This document shows positions 1 to 7,588 of a stretch of 44,316 nt of DNA, one piece after another. Location of the stretch: NCBI GenBank assembly GCA_017557195.1, contig JAFZAL010000171.1, forward strand, positions 1-44,316. The letters run 5' to 3'. The stretch is from Thermoguttaceae bacterium. Its GTDB lineage: Bacteria; Planctomycetota; Planctomycetia; Pirellulales; Thermoguttaceae. Both the position numbers and the translations under genes were made by a program. The first letter of the stretch is position 1. The number at the start of each line of letters is the position of its first letter. Under the pieces are notes generated by a model. It worked only from the letters and a program-made list of their open reading frames with translations, made no database searches and was not told the DNA's origin.

Positions 1-358
1 AAATAAAAAATTGATTCGGTTTCTTGTAGAACATGGAGCGGACGTCAATTTAAAAAATAACACTTTGGGAAACTTTGGAAATCCTTTGACAATTGCTGTT
101 GGGTATGACAACTTAAAAATCGTTCGTTATCTTGTAGAACACGGCGCGAACGTCAATCCGTATTTTGACCAGACGTGGGTTCCCTATTGGTATGAACTAT
201 GGAAAGAGGGAACTGTCGATCCGGAAATTGTAAGATATCTCAGATGCCGCGACTATATTTTTAACGGCGGGATTGCGATTCTGCTTTTGATAATTGTCGT
301 AATACTGGCGATTGCGCTGCGGATGGGATACAGACGAAAAACGAATGAAATAAACTAA
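1..358 (+). CDS. Ankyrin-repeat protein with C-terminal membrane anchor (5' end outside window)
   Basis: The reading frame is open from base 2, so the first visible TTG is internal and the gene begins outside the window. Two ankyrin units are visible, each with the family signature (LVEHGADVN and LVEHGANVN) preceded by the helical I-x-RFL or IVRYL segment. After a short Trp/Tyr-rich linker comes one hydrophobic segment (GGIAILLLIIVVILAIAL), then a basic end (RMGYRRK). This fits a tail-anchored or type I membrane protein with its ankyrin repeats outside the bilayer. Ankyrin repeats bind other proteins; no partner can be deduced. The number of upstream repeats and any N-terminal signal are unknown. 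Confidence 0.8.
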   Translation, partial: NKKLIRFLVEHGADVNLKNNTLGNFGNPLTIAVGYDNLKIVRYLVEHGANVNPYFDQTWVPYWYELWKEGTVDPEIVRYLRCRDYIFNGGIAILLLIIVVILAIALRMGYRRKTNEIN

Positions 359-370
359 AGGCTATTGTCG

Positions 371-450
371 GGCGTTAGGTTCGCCTTGCGGCGAATGTCC
401 TCACGCCAAGTTATTTTAAAACTTTGCGGACTTTGCGAACTTTGCGTGAG
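371..450. repeat. Hairpin plus three 9-bp tandem units
   Basis: A nested hairpin lies between two convergent genes. TTCGCC (380-385) pairs with GGCGAA (390-395), and GGCGT (371-375) pairs with ACGCC (403-407). Three 9-bp units follow: ACTTTGCGG, ACTTTGCGA and ACTTTGCGT (421-447). The hairpin could end transcription from either side. The TTCGCC/GGCGAA core recurs in the element at 5459-5548. The rest of 448-512 shows nothing recognisable. Confidence 0.55.
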
Positions 451-512
451 CCTTTTCTATTTGCTTCGCTCATACCCACGTGTTTACACCCGTGGCTCGC
501 CTACAGCCTAAT

Positions 513-2405
513 CTATAGCGACAAGAGATAGTTTATCAAGTCGGCTTTTTCCTGGTCGGTAAGCCGGTTGAGCCGTTCTCCTTTCAAGTCGCCGTGAAGC
601 CCCTTGAAAAGCAGGTCTTCCAGCGTCGTGTAACGTCCGTCGTGGAGGTACGGACCGGTTCTGTGAATTTCAACCAAAGACGGCGTGTCGAACTCGGACT
701 CGCCGAAATCGTTATGGGCTTCTGTCCCAACGTCGTGCATTTTCAAATCCGTCAAGTACGGTCCGCTGTGACAGGACGCGCAGCCGGTCTTGGGGCTGTG
801 GAATAGACGCTTGCCGCGTTTTGCTGATTCTGACAATGTCCCATCTGGCTGGATTGCAGGACCGGGAACGGGAACGAGAGCCTTGAGGTACTCGTCGACG
901 TCGTTGTAGTCAGACTGCTGGCGGGGCATAAAGTGAATGTGAACGAACCCGGCGGCGACGGCGGCTTCTGCGTTGGCGCGAACGCCCAGAGCCATGCACG
1001 GCGGCGTCTTGTGCGCCAAAACCATGGACTTGGTACTTTTGTGATTCCCTGTTCCGTCGTTAAGCAAGTCCCAGTTCATGCCGTCAACGCGAGCGTCCGG
1101 GTGACACGTCGCGCAGGAATGCCACGATTCCGAAGACGCCTCGCCGTCGTGAAAGAGAATTTCGCCTCGTCGTACGGCATTAAGGACAGGCGCAGAGCCG
1201 AGCGGGACGATGCGCGGCTGAAAGCTTGTGAATTGTTTGGCGGGAAATTTGTAATCGTTCTCGTCAACAGGGTTATTAACGCGGTCAAAGACGGCAAGAT
1301 TGTCGGAAAAATACCCGGCGGCGACGGTGTATTTGTCGTTCATCGCCAGAGCGCGCGGCCCGACGAGTTCTGGAACGCGAATTCTTTTTGCTGAGTTGAA
1401 AAACGATCCGACGTCGTAATAAATCGGCAGAAGAAGCGACATGTTGCGCGTGTCGCGGTTGACCTGTTTGAACAGCGCTTCGACGGAAAAGAACTGAATC
1501 TCCCGTCCTCCAGCGACGGTAATCGCCAGCAGTTTTCCGTCGGGAGAGAACTGGACAGACCACGGATTGGGCGCGCCTAAATAGGAGTCGTCAATGAGGT
1601 AAGTCGCAGCAGCCCCGCCGGTTGTTACATTGTAAATCGTCAAGCCGTTTTGACTTGTCCAGCCGCCTGCCAGCTGAGTGGTAATCGTTCTGTGTGACGA
1701 CAGATTATGAACCGCCAGCAGCCATTGACCGTCTTGGGAAATCGCCATGCCGCGAATGACGTTGGAGCCGTCGACGAGTGGAATCTCCTTAACGCACTTG
1801 TCCTCAAGGGAAATCTGGGATATGCTGGTTGCAACGTAGACGCTGTTTGCCGGCCCGGCGGTTAAGGCGTTGCCGACGTAAAGCGTCTTTTCGTCTGGCG
1901 AGAGAACCATCGTGGTCGGCTCACGAACAACGGGTATTGTCTTTTCCTCAACATTCCCGGAATCGAGGTCAATTATCAATACGTCGTTGTGGAATCGACG
2001 ACCTACGTAAAGCTTTTGTGACGTCTTTGCCAGCGCCCAGGGGGAATGAATCCCGCCCCACGTTCGGACGATCTGCTTGGAATTCAGGTCAATCTCGTAA
2101 ACAGCTCCGCTGACCCAGCCAGCGGAAACATATGCCCTGGACGGGTTCTTTGAATCGACGAGCATAAAATGCGGCTCGTCCGGCAATGTAACAGAATCGA
2201 GAACTTTCTTTTCCGCAAGAGAAAACCAGTCCAGTCGTCGCGCGTCTTGCTGCATAATCAAGAGCGTGTCGTCGTCGAGGAAACTCATCGACATCGGACC
2301 GAGCCAAGACGGCTTTGGTTCGTTATTAACATCGTCCGCAACGGCGACACACGAAAACGCAGCCGTCAACAGGACAGCAAAGAAGCAAACAAGAGATTTT
2401 TTCAT
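513..2405 (-). CDS. Exported YVTN-type beta-propeller fused to a diheme cytochrome c (MauG/CcpA-like)
   Basis: The 630-residue protein starts with a signal peptide (MKKSLVCFFAVLLTAAFSCVAVA). Residues 30-400 form a beta-propeller with repeated LSPDEKTLYVGN / FSPDGKLLAIT strands typical of YVTN/lactonase-like propellers. The C-terminal third carries two heme c motifs, CATCH (431-435) and CASCH (542-546). The second is followed by the MauG/cytochrome c peroxidase hallmarks TDLKMHDVGT, FDTPSL and GPYLHDGRYTTLEDLL. Family knowledge points to a periplasmic diheme electron-transfer or peroxidase-like enzyme; the propeller may bind substrate or a partner. The real substrate cannot be told. The ATG at 2403-2405 is followed at once upstream by a heptad-repeat element, so no ordinary promoter is visible. 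Confidence 0.85.
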   Translation of the reverse strand: MKKSLVCFFAVLLTAAFSCVAVADDVNNEPKPSWLGPMSMSFLDDDTLLIMQQDARRLDWFSLAEKKVLDSVTLPDEPHFMLVDSKNPSRAYVSAGWVSGAVYEIDLNSKQIVRTWGGIHSPWALAKTSQKLYVGRRFHNDVLIIDLDSGNVEEKTIPVVREPTTMVLSPDEKTLYVGNALTAGPANSVYVATSISQISLEDKCVKEIPLVDGSNVIRGMAISQDGQWLLAVHNLSSHRTITTQLAGGWTSQNGLTIYNVTTGGAAATYLIDDSYLGAPNPWSVQFSPDGKLLAITVAGGREIQFFSVEALFKQVNRDTRNMSLLLPIYYDVGSFFNSAKRIRVPELVGPRALAMNDKYTVAAGYFSDNLAVFDRVNNPVDENDYKFPAKQFTSFQPRIVPLGSAPVLNAVRRGEILFHDGEASSESWHSCATCHPDARVDGMNWDLLNDGTGNHKSTKSMVLAHKTPPCMALGVRANAEAAVAAGFVHIHFMPRQQSDYNDVDEYLKALVPVPGPAIQPDGTLSESAKRGKRLFHSPKTGCASCHSGPYLTDLKMHDVGTEAHNDFGESEFDTPSLVEIHRTGPYLHDGRYTTLEDLLFKGLHGDLKGERLNRLTDQEKADLINYLLSL

Positions 2406-2558
2406 AGTGGTAAGTTGTTAGTGGTAAGTGGTTAGTAATTAGTTTTTAGAGGTTAGTGGTTAGTGGTTAGTACGCAAGCGCTCATCTAACTTACCACTAG
2501 CTACTTACCACTTATTACTTACTACTTACCACTTTCTACTTACTACTTACCACTAATA
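2405..2558. repeat. Heptad-arm inverted element 1
   Basis: Ten consecutive 7-bp units run from base 2405 (TAGTGGT, AAGTTGT, TAGTGGT, AAGTGGT, TAGTAAT, TAGTTTT, TAGAGGT, TAGTGGT twice, TAGTACG). A short core containing GCAAGCGC follows, then about ten units of the reverse complement (ACTTACC, ACTAGCT, ACTTATT and similar). The arms can pair into a long imperfect hairpin. The first unit overlaps the last base of the cytochrome start codon. Bases 2559-2593 hold nothing recognisable. Confidence 0.85.
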
Positions 2559-2593
2559 ATTAAAATCTGATATTCCTGAAACGCTCTAACTAA

Positions 2594-3643
2594 CTAGTTC
2601 AAGTCCATCGGGTCGATTCCGACGTCGTCAGCGCGGTTGCACAGACACCCAAAGACTTTCGGATTGATGGCGTATTTAATTTGCTTGACAGAGGCGTCAA
2701 CCATAACAACTTGCATGAAAGAAGCGTGCGGCGCGCCGAAATTGATAACGCTGCCTGAAAGCCCTTCGCCGCGGGTGTCCGGTCTGGGCATTCGTTCTCT
2801 GTTAGCGGATTCGTCACAAGTAGGGCTCTTTGTTTCCCAGCCGGTGTACAGTTCCGGTTTTCCGTTCTGACCGTTAAAATACGGCGCGAACCGAATGTTT
2901 TCAACGCTCCAACCGACCAGCCAGACAGATTTGTCGCCCGGGTTGTCGCCGGATTCATAATGTTCTGGCGGGAGGTATTTTTCACCGGCAAGAATCGTAT
3001 AAGAACTGCCATCGCGAATCTCTTTGTCGGAAACGCTTTTCATTGGTCGAACGACGCCGGAAAGCTGTTCGTTGGAATCAATTGTTGCCGATTCCGCGCC
3101 CTGGAAGATGTTTTTAGAGTTTCCTCCGTTGGCGGCATAGTCGGTTTTTCCGTACAATCCATCTTGCAGATTTTTGGTCATATCTGCCGGCTTAGTTCCT
3201 GTCATCGGATACCCCTGCGCCATTCGGCGAGAGGGGCAATAAAACAACGGGATCGGCGTTGCAGCAACTCGTTCACGAGCGGCATCGCTGTCTCTTGTCA
3301 TTTGATACAGGGAATTCTGCTCAATATACGGCAGAAGATTGAAAATCCAGCCGCCAACCTGTTTTTCAGTTGAACCTTTTCCTCCGTCGTCGTCCAGCTT
3401 GGCATCGCCAATGTAGTTGTACTTTCCGCCGCAAGGCAACGCGCCTTTTGTGGTGATGTGGTTTTGACAGGCTTTGCCAATCTGGTTGAGATTGTTTTGG
3501 CACTGAAGCTGACGGCCGTTTTCCCGCGCAGCATTGATTGCAGGAAGCAGCAGCGCCACCAAAATTCCGATAATAGTCATAACAACCAAAAGTTCAACCA
3601 GGGTAAAGGCGAAACGGAATTGGAATGAGTTGCGATGATTCAT
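2594..3643 (-). CDS. DUF1559 protein with type IV pilin-like N-terminus
   Basis: The 349-residue protein opens with a prepilin-type leader and N-methylation site, [20 protein letters not shown], preceded by a short charged stretch. The planctomycete DUF1559 signature follows ([31 protein letters not shown]). The C-terminal block has the family's late motif around [17 protein letters not shown]. Such proteins occur in dozens of copies in planctomycete genomes. They are thought to be exported pseudopilins or surface proteins; their individual roles are unknown. Prepilin peptidase would cut before the Phe of FTLVE. The gene stands alone between heptad elements, so an operon is unlikely. Confidence 0.92.
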   Translation of the reverse strand: MNHRNSFQFRFAFTLVELLVVMTIIGILVALLLPAINAARENGRQLQCQNNLNQIGKACQNHITTKGALPCGGKYNYIGDAKLDDDGGKGSTEKQVGGWIFNLLPYIEQNSLYQMTRDSDAARERVAATPIPLFYCPSRRMAQGYPMTGTKPADMTKNLQDGLYGKTDYAANGGNSKNIFQGAESATIDSNEQLSGVVRPMKSVSDKEIRDGSSYTILAGEKYLPPEHYESGDNPGDKSVWLVGWSVENIRFAPYFNGQNGKPELYTGWETKSPTCDESANRERMPRPDTRGEGLSGSVINFGAPHASFMQVVMVDASVKQIKYAINPKVFGCLCNRADDVGIDPMDLN

Positions 3644-3649
3644 GATAGG

Positions 3650-3762
3650 TAACGAGTTAGTTAGGAGTTAATCATAAGTTGCGAGTTGCGAGTTGCGAGT
3701 TGCGAGAGATTTATGAGCGGCGCTTTGCGTTTCTCGCTACTCGCCACTCGTTACTCGCTACT
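3650..3762. repeat. Heptad-arm inverted element 2
   Basis: The left arm is built of GCGAGTT units (four nearly perfect in 3683-3712, with more degenerate ones before them). The core contains GCGGCGCTTTGCG. The right arm consists of the complementary CTCGCTA, CTCGCCA, CTCGTTA units. The last right-arm unit supplies the TAG stop codon of the gene ending at 3758. Confidence 0.85.
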
Positions 3763-5452
3763 CTTTTTCTTTAAGTTCCTTGAAATGTAACAAATTATTA
3801 TACAAAACTTGTGATATGGGATCCAATTCAACAGCCTGAGTTTGAAATTCGACGGCTTTGTCCAAATCGCCATTAGCGGCGTAACAGTGAGCCAACGTAT
3901 CAATACAGGCGGAAGAAGTTGGATTGATCTCAACAGCTTCTTTGGAATATTTCAGAGCGTTATCCAAATGGCGATTTGTTTTAACTGACAACCACGCGTA
4001 TTTATTAAGCTGTGTATACGAATCCGTACCGCTGTTGATAATCTCTTCGTTCAGTTCTGAAAGCAGCTTCTCGATGCTTTCCTCAACCTGTTTCCGAACA
4101 TCGTCTGTAATAGCGGCAATTTTGTTTTCCTCGGCAGGAAGTTGACAAAGCTCCCATTGCATAATCAGAGAGTCTAATTCTTCTTTATTCGCTTTTAAGG
4201 ATTCCAGGAGGAATTCCCATTGCTTATCCGGCTTGTTTTCCTGCTTTGCCTGACAGGCGCGGAAATACCCAAGGCGTCCTTTGTCGTCTGTAGACAGAAT
4301 CCGAATCTGTTCATTATTTGATGAGTTGCTGTCTTTAATTGTGGATTCCAAAAAGGTTACAGCCGCTTTATTCAGACCGTATTCATGAAGCGTTTCCGCA
4401 ATCGATCTGTGCAACAAGACTGTAACGTTTCTTACATTGGAAAATTCCCAGTTCAGCCAGGCGTCCGCGTCATTTGACATTCCTCGATGGGACAGATAAA
4501 TCGGACCAAGCAACGGGATAACCGAAGCCGTTGACAAGCTTTGCGCTCCTGCCAAATTGGAATTTGACAGCGCAACGAGAACCTGACCGCGAATATAAAA
4601 CTGCTTTTGCACAACGCCATTGACAATAACAGTGGGCGATGACAATCCAAACTTGGGAGCGGGAAATTCAATTCGCTTTTTGTCTGGAAGCTCGTCGATT
4701 GGTATAAGCGATTCCGCTTCCCGGCGGGCAAATTCAGCCAAAATCGTTCCGACATATTCTGGAATCAGTTCAGCAGCTTTTGAAGGGATGCGATTCAAAT
4801 CGACAGCGCTCTGAAGCTGATTGTCAAACCAGATAGTCGCTTCCGCTCTGAGTTTTTTGTAGTTGACAAGATAATACAGATTATTAATCGCCGGACTCTT
4901 GGAACCTTTCCAGGCGTCGTTGACAAACCTGGCTATTTGATCGTATTGAGGGCTGTCAGTTTCCGGACGCCAGTACCAAAGCGCCATGGCGGCAAAAAGC
5001 GCTGTTCCGTTGTTTTGCTCTTTCTGTAAAATTCTATCCAGCGCCTTTATCTGAATTTCTATCGGCAATCGGCGCATTTCCTCCATAACAAACATTCTGG
5101 AAAGACAGCTTGCGCGGCGATACTGCTGAATAAACTTCGCCAGTTCAGGTTCGTCTCCCGGCTCGTCCCAAACAACGGGAATGGACTGAAGAATAAACTG
5201 CAAACGTTGATAAACTTCCGGATCTTGCGTTGACGTTAACGCCTTTTCCAGATCCGCCTTGACTGCGTTTCCAAAACCCGACAGGATTTCCTGAGCGTTG
5301 TTGCGAACCATGCAATCGTCGTCTCCAAGCTGAGCAATGAGCTGGGAAACAGTATTTGCATCTGGAACAGTATCCGCAAACAGACAACTGGAAAAGGTCA
5401 GCGCAGTCAGGAAAGTTATCGTCAGAACGAAGATTGTTGGTTTGAATGTCAT
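3758..5452 (-). CDS. Exported HEAT/TPR-repeat protein of unknown function
   Basis: The 564-residue protein has an N-terminal signal peptide (MTFKPTIFVLTITFLTALTFSSCLFA). Residues 30-95 look like a short HEAT-type helical pair (LGDDDCMVRNNAQEILSGFG). The middle is helical with no recognised domain. The last about 80 residues hold two clear tetratricopeptide repeats (ALKYSKEAVEINPTSSACID and AVEFQTQAVELDPISQVLYN). Planctomycetes have many such exported TPR proteins; TPRs mediate protein contacts. No enzymatic motif is seen. The stop codon lies in the heptad element downstream. Confidence 0.8.
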   Translation of the reverse strand: MTFKPTIFVLTITFLTALTFSSCLFADTVPDANTVSQLIAQLGDDDCMVRNNAQEILSGFGNAVKADLEKALTSTQDPEVYQRLQFILQSIPVVWDEPGDEPELAKFIQQYRRASCLSRMFVMEEMRRLPIEIQIKALDRILQKEQNNGTALFAAMALWYWRPETDSPQYDQIARFVNDAWKGSKSPAINNLYYLVNYKKLRAEATIWFDNQLQSAVDLNRIPSKAAELIPEYVGTILAEFARREAESLIPIDELPDKKRIEFPAPKFGLSSPTVIVNGVVQKQFYIRGQVLVALSNSNLAGAQSLSTASVIPLLGPIYLSHRGMSNDADAWLNWEFSNVRNVTVLLHRSIAETLHEYGLNKAAVTFLESTIKDSNSSNNEQIRILSTDDKGRLGYFRACQAKQENKPDKQWEFLLESLKANKEELDSLIMQWELCQLPAEENKIAAITDDVRKQVEESIEKLLSELNEEIINSGTDSYTQLNKYAWLSVKTNRHLDNALKYSKEAVEINPTSSACIDTLAHCYAANGDLDKAVEFQTQAVELDPISQVLYNNLLHFKELKEKE

Positions 5453-5458
5453 GGCATT

Positions 5459-5548
5459 TGCAGGGATTGGGGAATAGGGAATGGGGAATAGTAGTTCGCC
5501 TTCGGCGAATTAAATACTACTCCCTATTCCCTACTCCCTACTGCCTTC
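5459..5548. repeat. Heptad-arm inverted element 3
   Basis: The left arm uses GGGAATA/GGGGAATA units and the right arm the complementary TACTCCC/TATTCCC units. They are separated by the perfect palindrome TTCGCC-TTC-GGCGAA (5495-5509). It fills the gap between the TPR gene start and the hydrolase stop. Confidence 0.85.
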
Positions 5549-5550
5549 TC

Positions 5551-6477
5551 TTACTCCTTCATGCTCCATGCGGGGAAATCTTTCTTTTGCAGTTTGATTT
5601 CAATGAATTTTTTCAGATGTCGTTCAACAACGCTGTCTTCTGCAGTGATAAGTTTGAGCCCCTGAAGGCGGGTTTTGACTTTGACTTCGTAAAACAGTCT
5701 GTCAACAACTTCGTTTTTCTCGTCGCCCGGACGCTGCTGTTTGAACATTTTTGCGATTGCTTCGCCTTCTTTGGCAACGCGAAGGTCTTCTGCGCCGTAC
5801 CACATGTAGACGCACAGACTGTTGAGAGTTTTAGGCAGCGGAGAAGGCATCGACGCCAACCCGGATTTCAGACGGGGAGAAACCAGAGCCAAGGCGCGAA
5901 CGTCAGCGCCCTGCCCTTGAGAAGCCCAGGAGCAATCCAAATTGGCATAGGCGGTCGCCAGTGCGCTGCCGGACCCGCCAACGCCAACCAGACACAGTTT
6001 TTTCACATTAAGTTTACCATCGTTGTTTTGTCTGTTGAGAAACCGCTTAAACGTTTCGATGTCAATTTCGACCATTCGTCTGAGGTTGTCCTTGTTGGGA
6101 GCCACTTTTCCGAGCGGTTTTTCTACAACGTCGTTTTTCCCGGGAAGTTTTTTAATGAGTTTATTGCTGTCGCCCTGACCGCGAACGTCCAATGTTACAA
6201 CGGCGCAACCCTGTTCCTGAAGAGCAACTGCCAGGGAATGAAGCGTCTTGCGATCTTCATCGAGATCCTGAATAATCATGACAGGAACGGCTTCCTTCCC
6301 AACGGTAGAGGGATAGTACGTGCCAACAAGCTGGATTCCATCGCGGGTAATAAAATCTTCACCCTTGAGCGTTACAGGAGACAAGACGCTTTGCGCAAAA
6401 ACGGACTCTATACCAACGACGAGGGTAAAGACCGCCGTCAACAATAATAAAATGCGATTTTTCATGGTGAGGTACAA
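5551..6477 (-). CDS. Exported alpha/beta-hydrolase-fold protein with a degenerate nucleophile elbow
   Basis: The 308-residue protein has a signal peptide ending near VFAQS. Two in-frame ATGs are possible (6477 and 6465); the second puts MKNR directly before the hydrophobic core and is the more natural signal-peptide start. Strand-turn motifs typical of alpha/beta hydrolases are present: VMIIQDLDEDRKTLHSLAVALQ, then GCAVVTLDVRGQGDS, then LCLVGVGGSGSALATAYA. The elbow should read G-x-S-x-G but reads G-G-S-G-S, and the oxyanion His-Gly is replaced by Gln-Asp. It may be an unusual or inactive hydrolase. A late acidic loop (YMWYGAEDLRVA) fits the position of the catalytic Asp. Substrate unknown. 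Confidence 0.7.
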   Translation of the reverse strand: MYLTMKNRILLLLTAVFTLVVGIESVFAQSVLSPVTLKGEDFITRDGIQLVGTYYPSTVGKEAVPVMIIQDLDEDRKTLHSLAVALQEQGCAVVTLDVRGQGDSNKLIKKLPGKNDVVEKPLGKVAPNKDNLRRMVEIDIETFKRFLNRQNNDGKLNVKKLCLVGVGGSGSALATAYANLDCSWASQGQGADVRALALVSPRLKSGLASMPSPLPKTLNSLCVYMWYGAEDLRVAKEGEAIAKMFKQQRPGDEKNEVVDRLFYEVKVKTRLQGLKLITAEDSVVERHLKKFIEIKLQKKDFPAWSMKE

Positions 6478-6691
6478 ATTCTGAGTTGATGGTTGGCTTT
6501 TAGTTTAAATATCCGCATTCTGAGAAAAGCATTTCCTGATTGGGAATTCAAATCTCAGAACTATTATATTATAAATTATCTCTAAATAGATGTCAAGTAT
6601 TTAGAACAAATATTTCGGAAAATTTTTGGTTACAAATAAGACCCTAATTAAGCAGATTTCTGGTCGTTTGTATCAGAATTTCTAAAGAATT

Positions 6692-6715
6692 CCCCGGAAA
6701 CAGACGTTCCCGGGG
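6692..6715 (-). terminator. Hairpin downstream of yebC
   Basis: CCCCGGAAA (6692-6700) pairs with TTCCCGGGG (6707-6715), with one G-T pair. It lies 22 bases after the yebC stop on the minus strand. There is no long T-run, so it may be a weak terminator or an mRNA-stabilising end. Upstream bases 6478-6690 are AT-rich with no clear gene. Confidence 0.5.
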
Positions 6716-6736
6716 AGTTGTCAAAAAGTATTAAAA

Positions 6737-7525
6737 TTACTCTTCTTCCGCATCCAGCTGTTTCTGGACGTCTTCCGGAATGACGAAGTTGGCGAAGACG
6801 TTCTGAACGTCGTCGTGTTCGTCCAAACGATCAAACAGCTTGAGCGCCTTGCGGGCGTCGTCCAGCCCCAGTTCAACCGTGTTTGACGGAATTCGAACCA
6901 TCTGCGACTTCGTCGGGTGCAAGCCCTTGTCGGTAAACGCCTGCATCATGGCGCTGAAATCGTCCGTTGAGCAAAGAATGTTGTAGTATTTGACGAGATT
7001 GTCGTTGTCGTCGTAATCTTCTTCGATGGCGCAGTCTTCGCCGCCCAGGTCGAGAACGAGTTCCGTCATGGCGTCTTCGTCCGGCATCTGCTCAACCGGA
7101 ATGTGGAACTGACCTTTGCGGTCAAACATGAACGCAACGCAGCCGGGGTTGCCCATCTTGCCGCCGCAGACTTCGAAAATCTTGCGGATTTCCGGAGCGG
7201 TTCGGTTGCGGTTGTCTGTAAGGACTTCAGCGATAACGGCGCTTCCGCCAGCTCCGTAGCCCTCGTACATCAGTTCGTCAAGGTTGCCGCCTTCCAGTTC
7301 GCCGGTTCCCTTTTTGATGGCGCGCTGAATGTTTTCCTTCGGCATACTGACCGCCTTGGCTTCGTCAATGGCGTAACGAAGTTTAAGGTTGGTGTCAATG
7401 TCCCCGCCGCCGGCTTTGGCAGCGACGATAATCGCCTTGGAAAGTTTGCTCCACAGACGTCCGCGTTTGTTATCGACCAGCGCTTTCTTGTGTTTAATTC
7501 CAGCCCAATGTGAATGTCCTGACAT
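6737..7525 (-). CDS. yebC: YebC/PmpR family DNA- or ribosome-associated regulator
   Basis: The 262-residue protein begins with the family's invariant start MSGHSHWAGIKHKKA and continues with RGRLWSKLSKAIIVAAKAGGGD. It keeps MPKENIQRAIKKGTGE and YEGYGAGGSAVIAEVLTDNRNRT. These are the YebC/TACO1 hallmarks, and the length is usual. Family members act as transcriptional regulators or help ribosomes translate difficult (for example proline-rich) mRNA. The start is supported by an AGAGG ribosome site about 8-10 bases upstream, one of the few clear ones in the window. A hairpin follows the stop. Confidence 0.95.
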   Translation of the reverse strand: MSGHSHWAGIKHKKALVDNKRGRLWSKLSKAIIVAAKAGGGDIDTNLKLRYAIDEAKAVSMPKENIQRAIKKGTGELEGGNLDELMYEGYGAGGSAVIAEVLTDNRNRTAPEIRKIFEVCGGKMGNPGCVAFMFDRKGQFHIPVEQMPDEDAMTELVLDLGGEDCAIEEDYDDNDNLVKYYNILCSTDDFSAMMQAFTDKGLHPTKSQMVRIPSNTVELGLDDARKALKLFDRLDEHDDVQNVFANFVIPEDVQKQLDAEEE

Positions 7526-7588
7526 GTTATTTACCTCTTTCTGATATTTGTGGTTAAAGTGATTTGTTATAAACGTTCTTCCAATACA

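Noticed and set aside
5446..6447. Plus-strand open frame of 333 codons
   Set aside because: Antisense to the exported hydrolase, starts in a heptad element.
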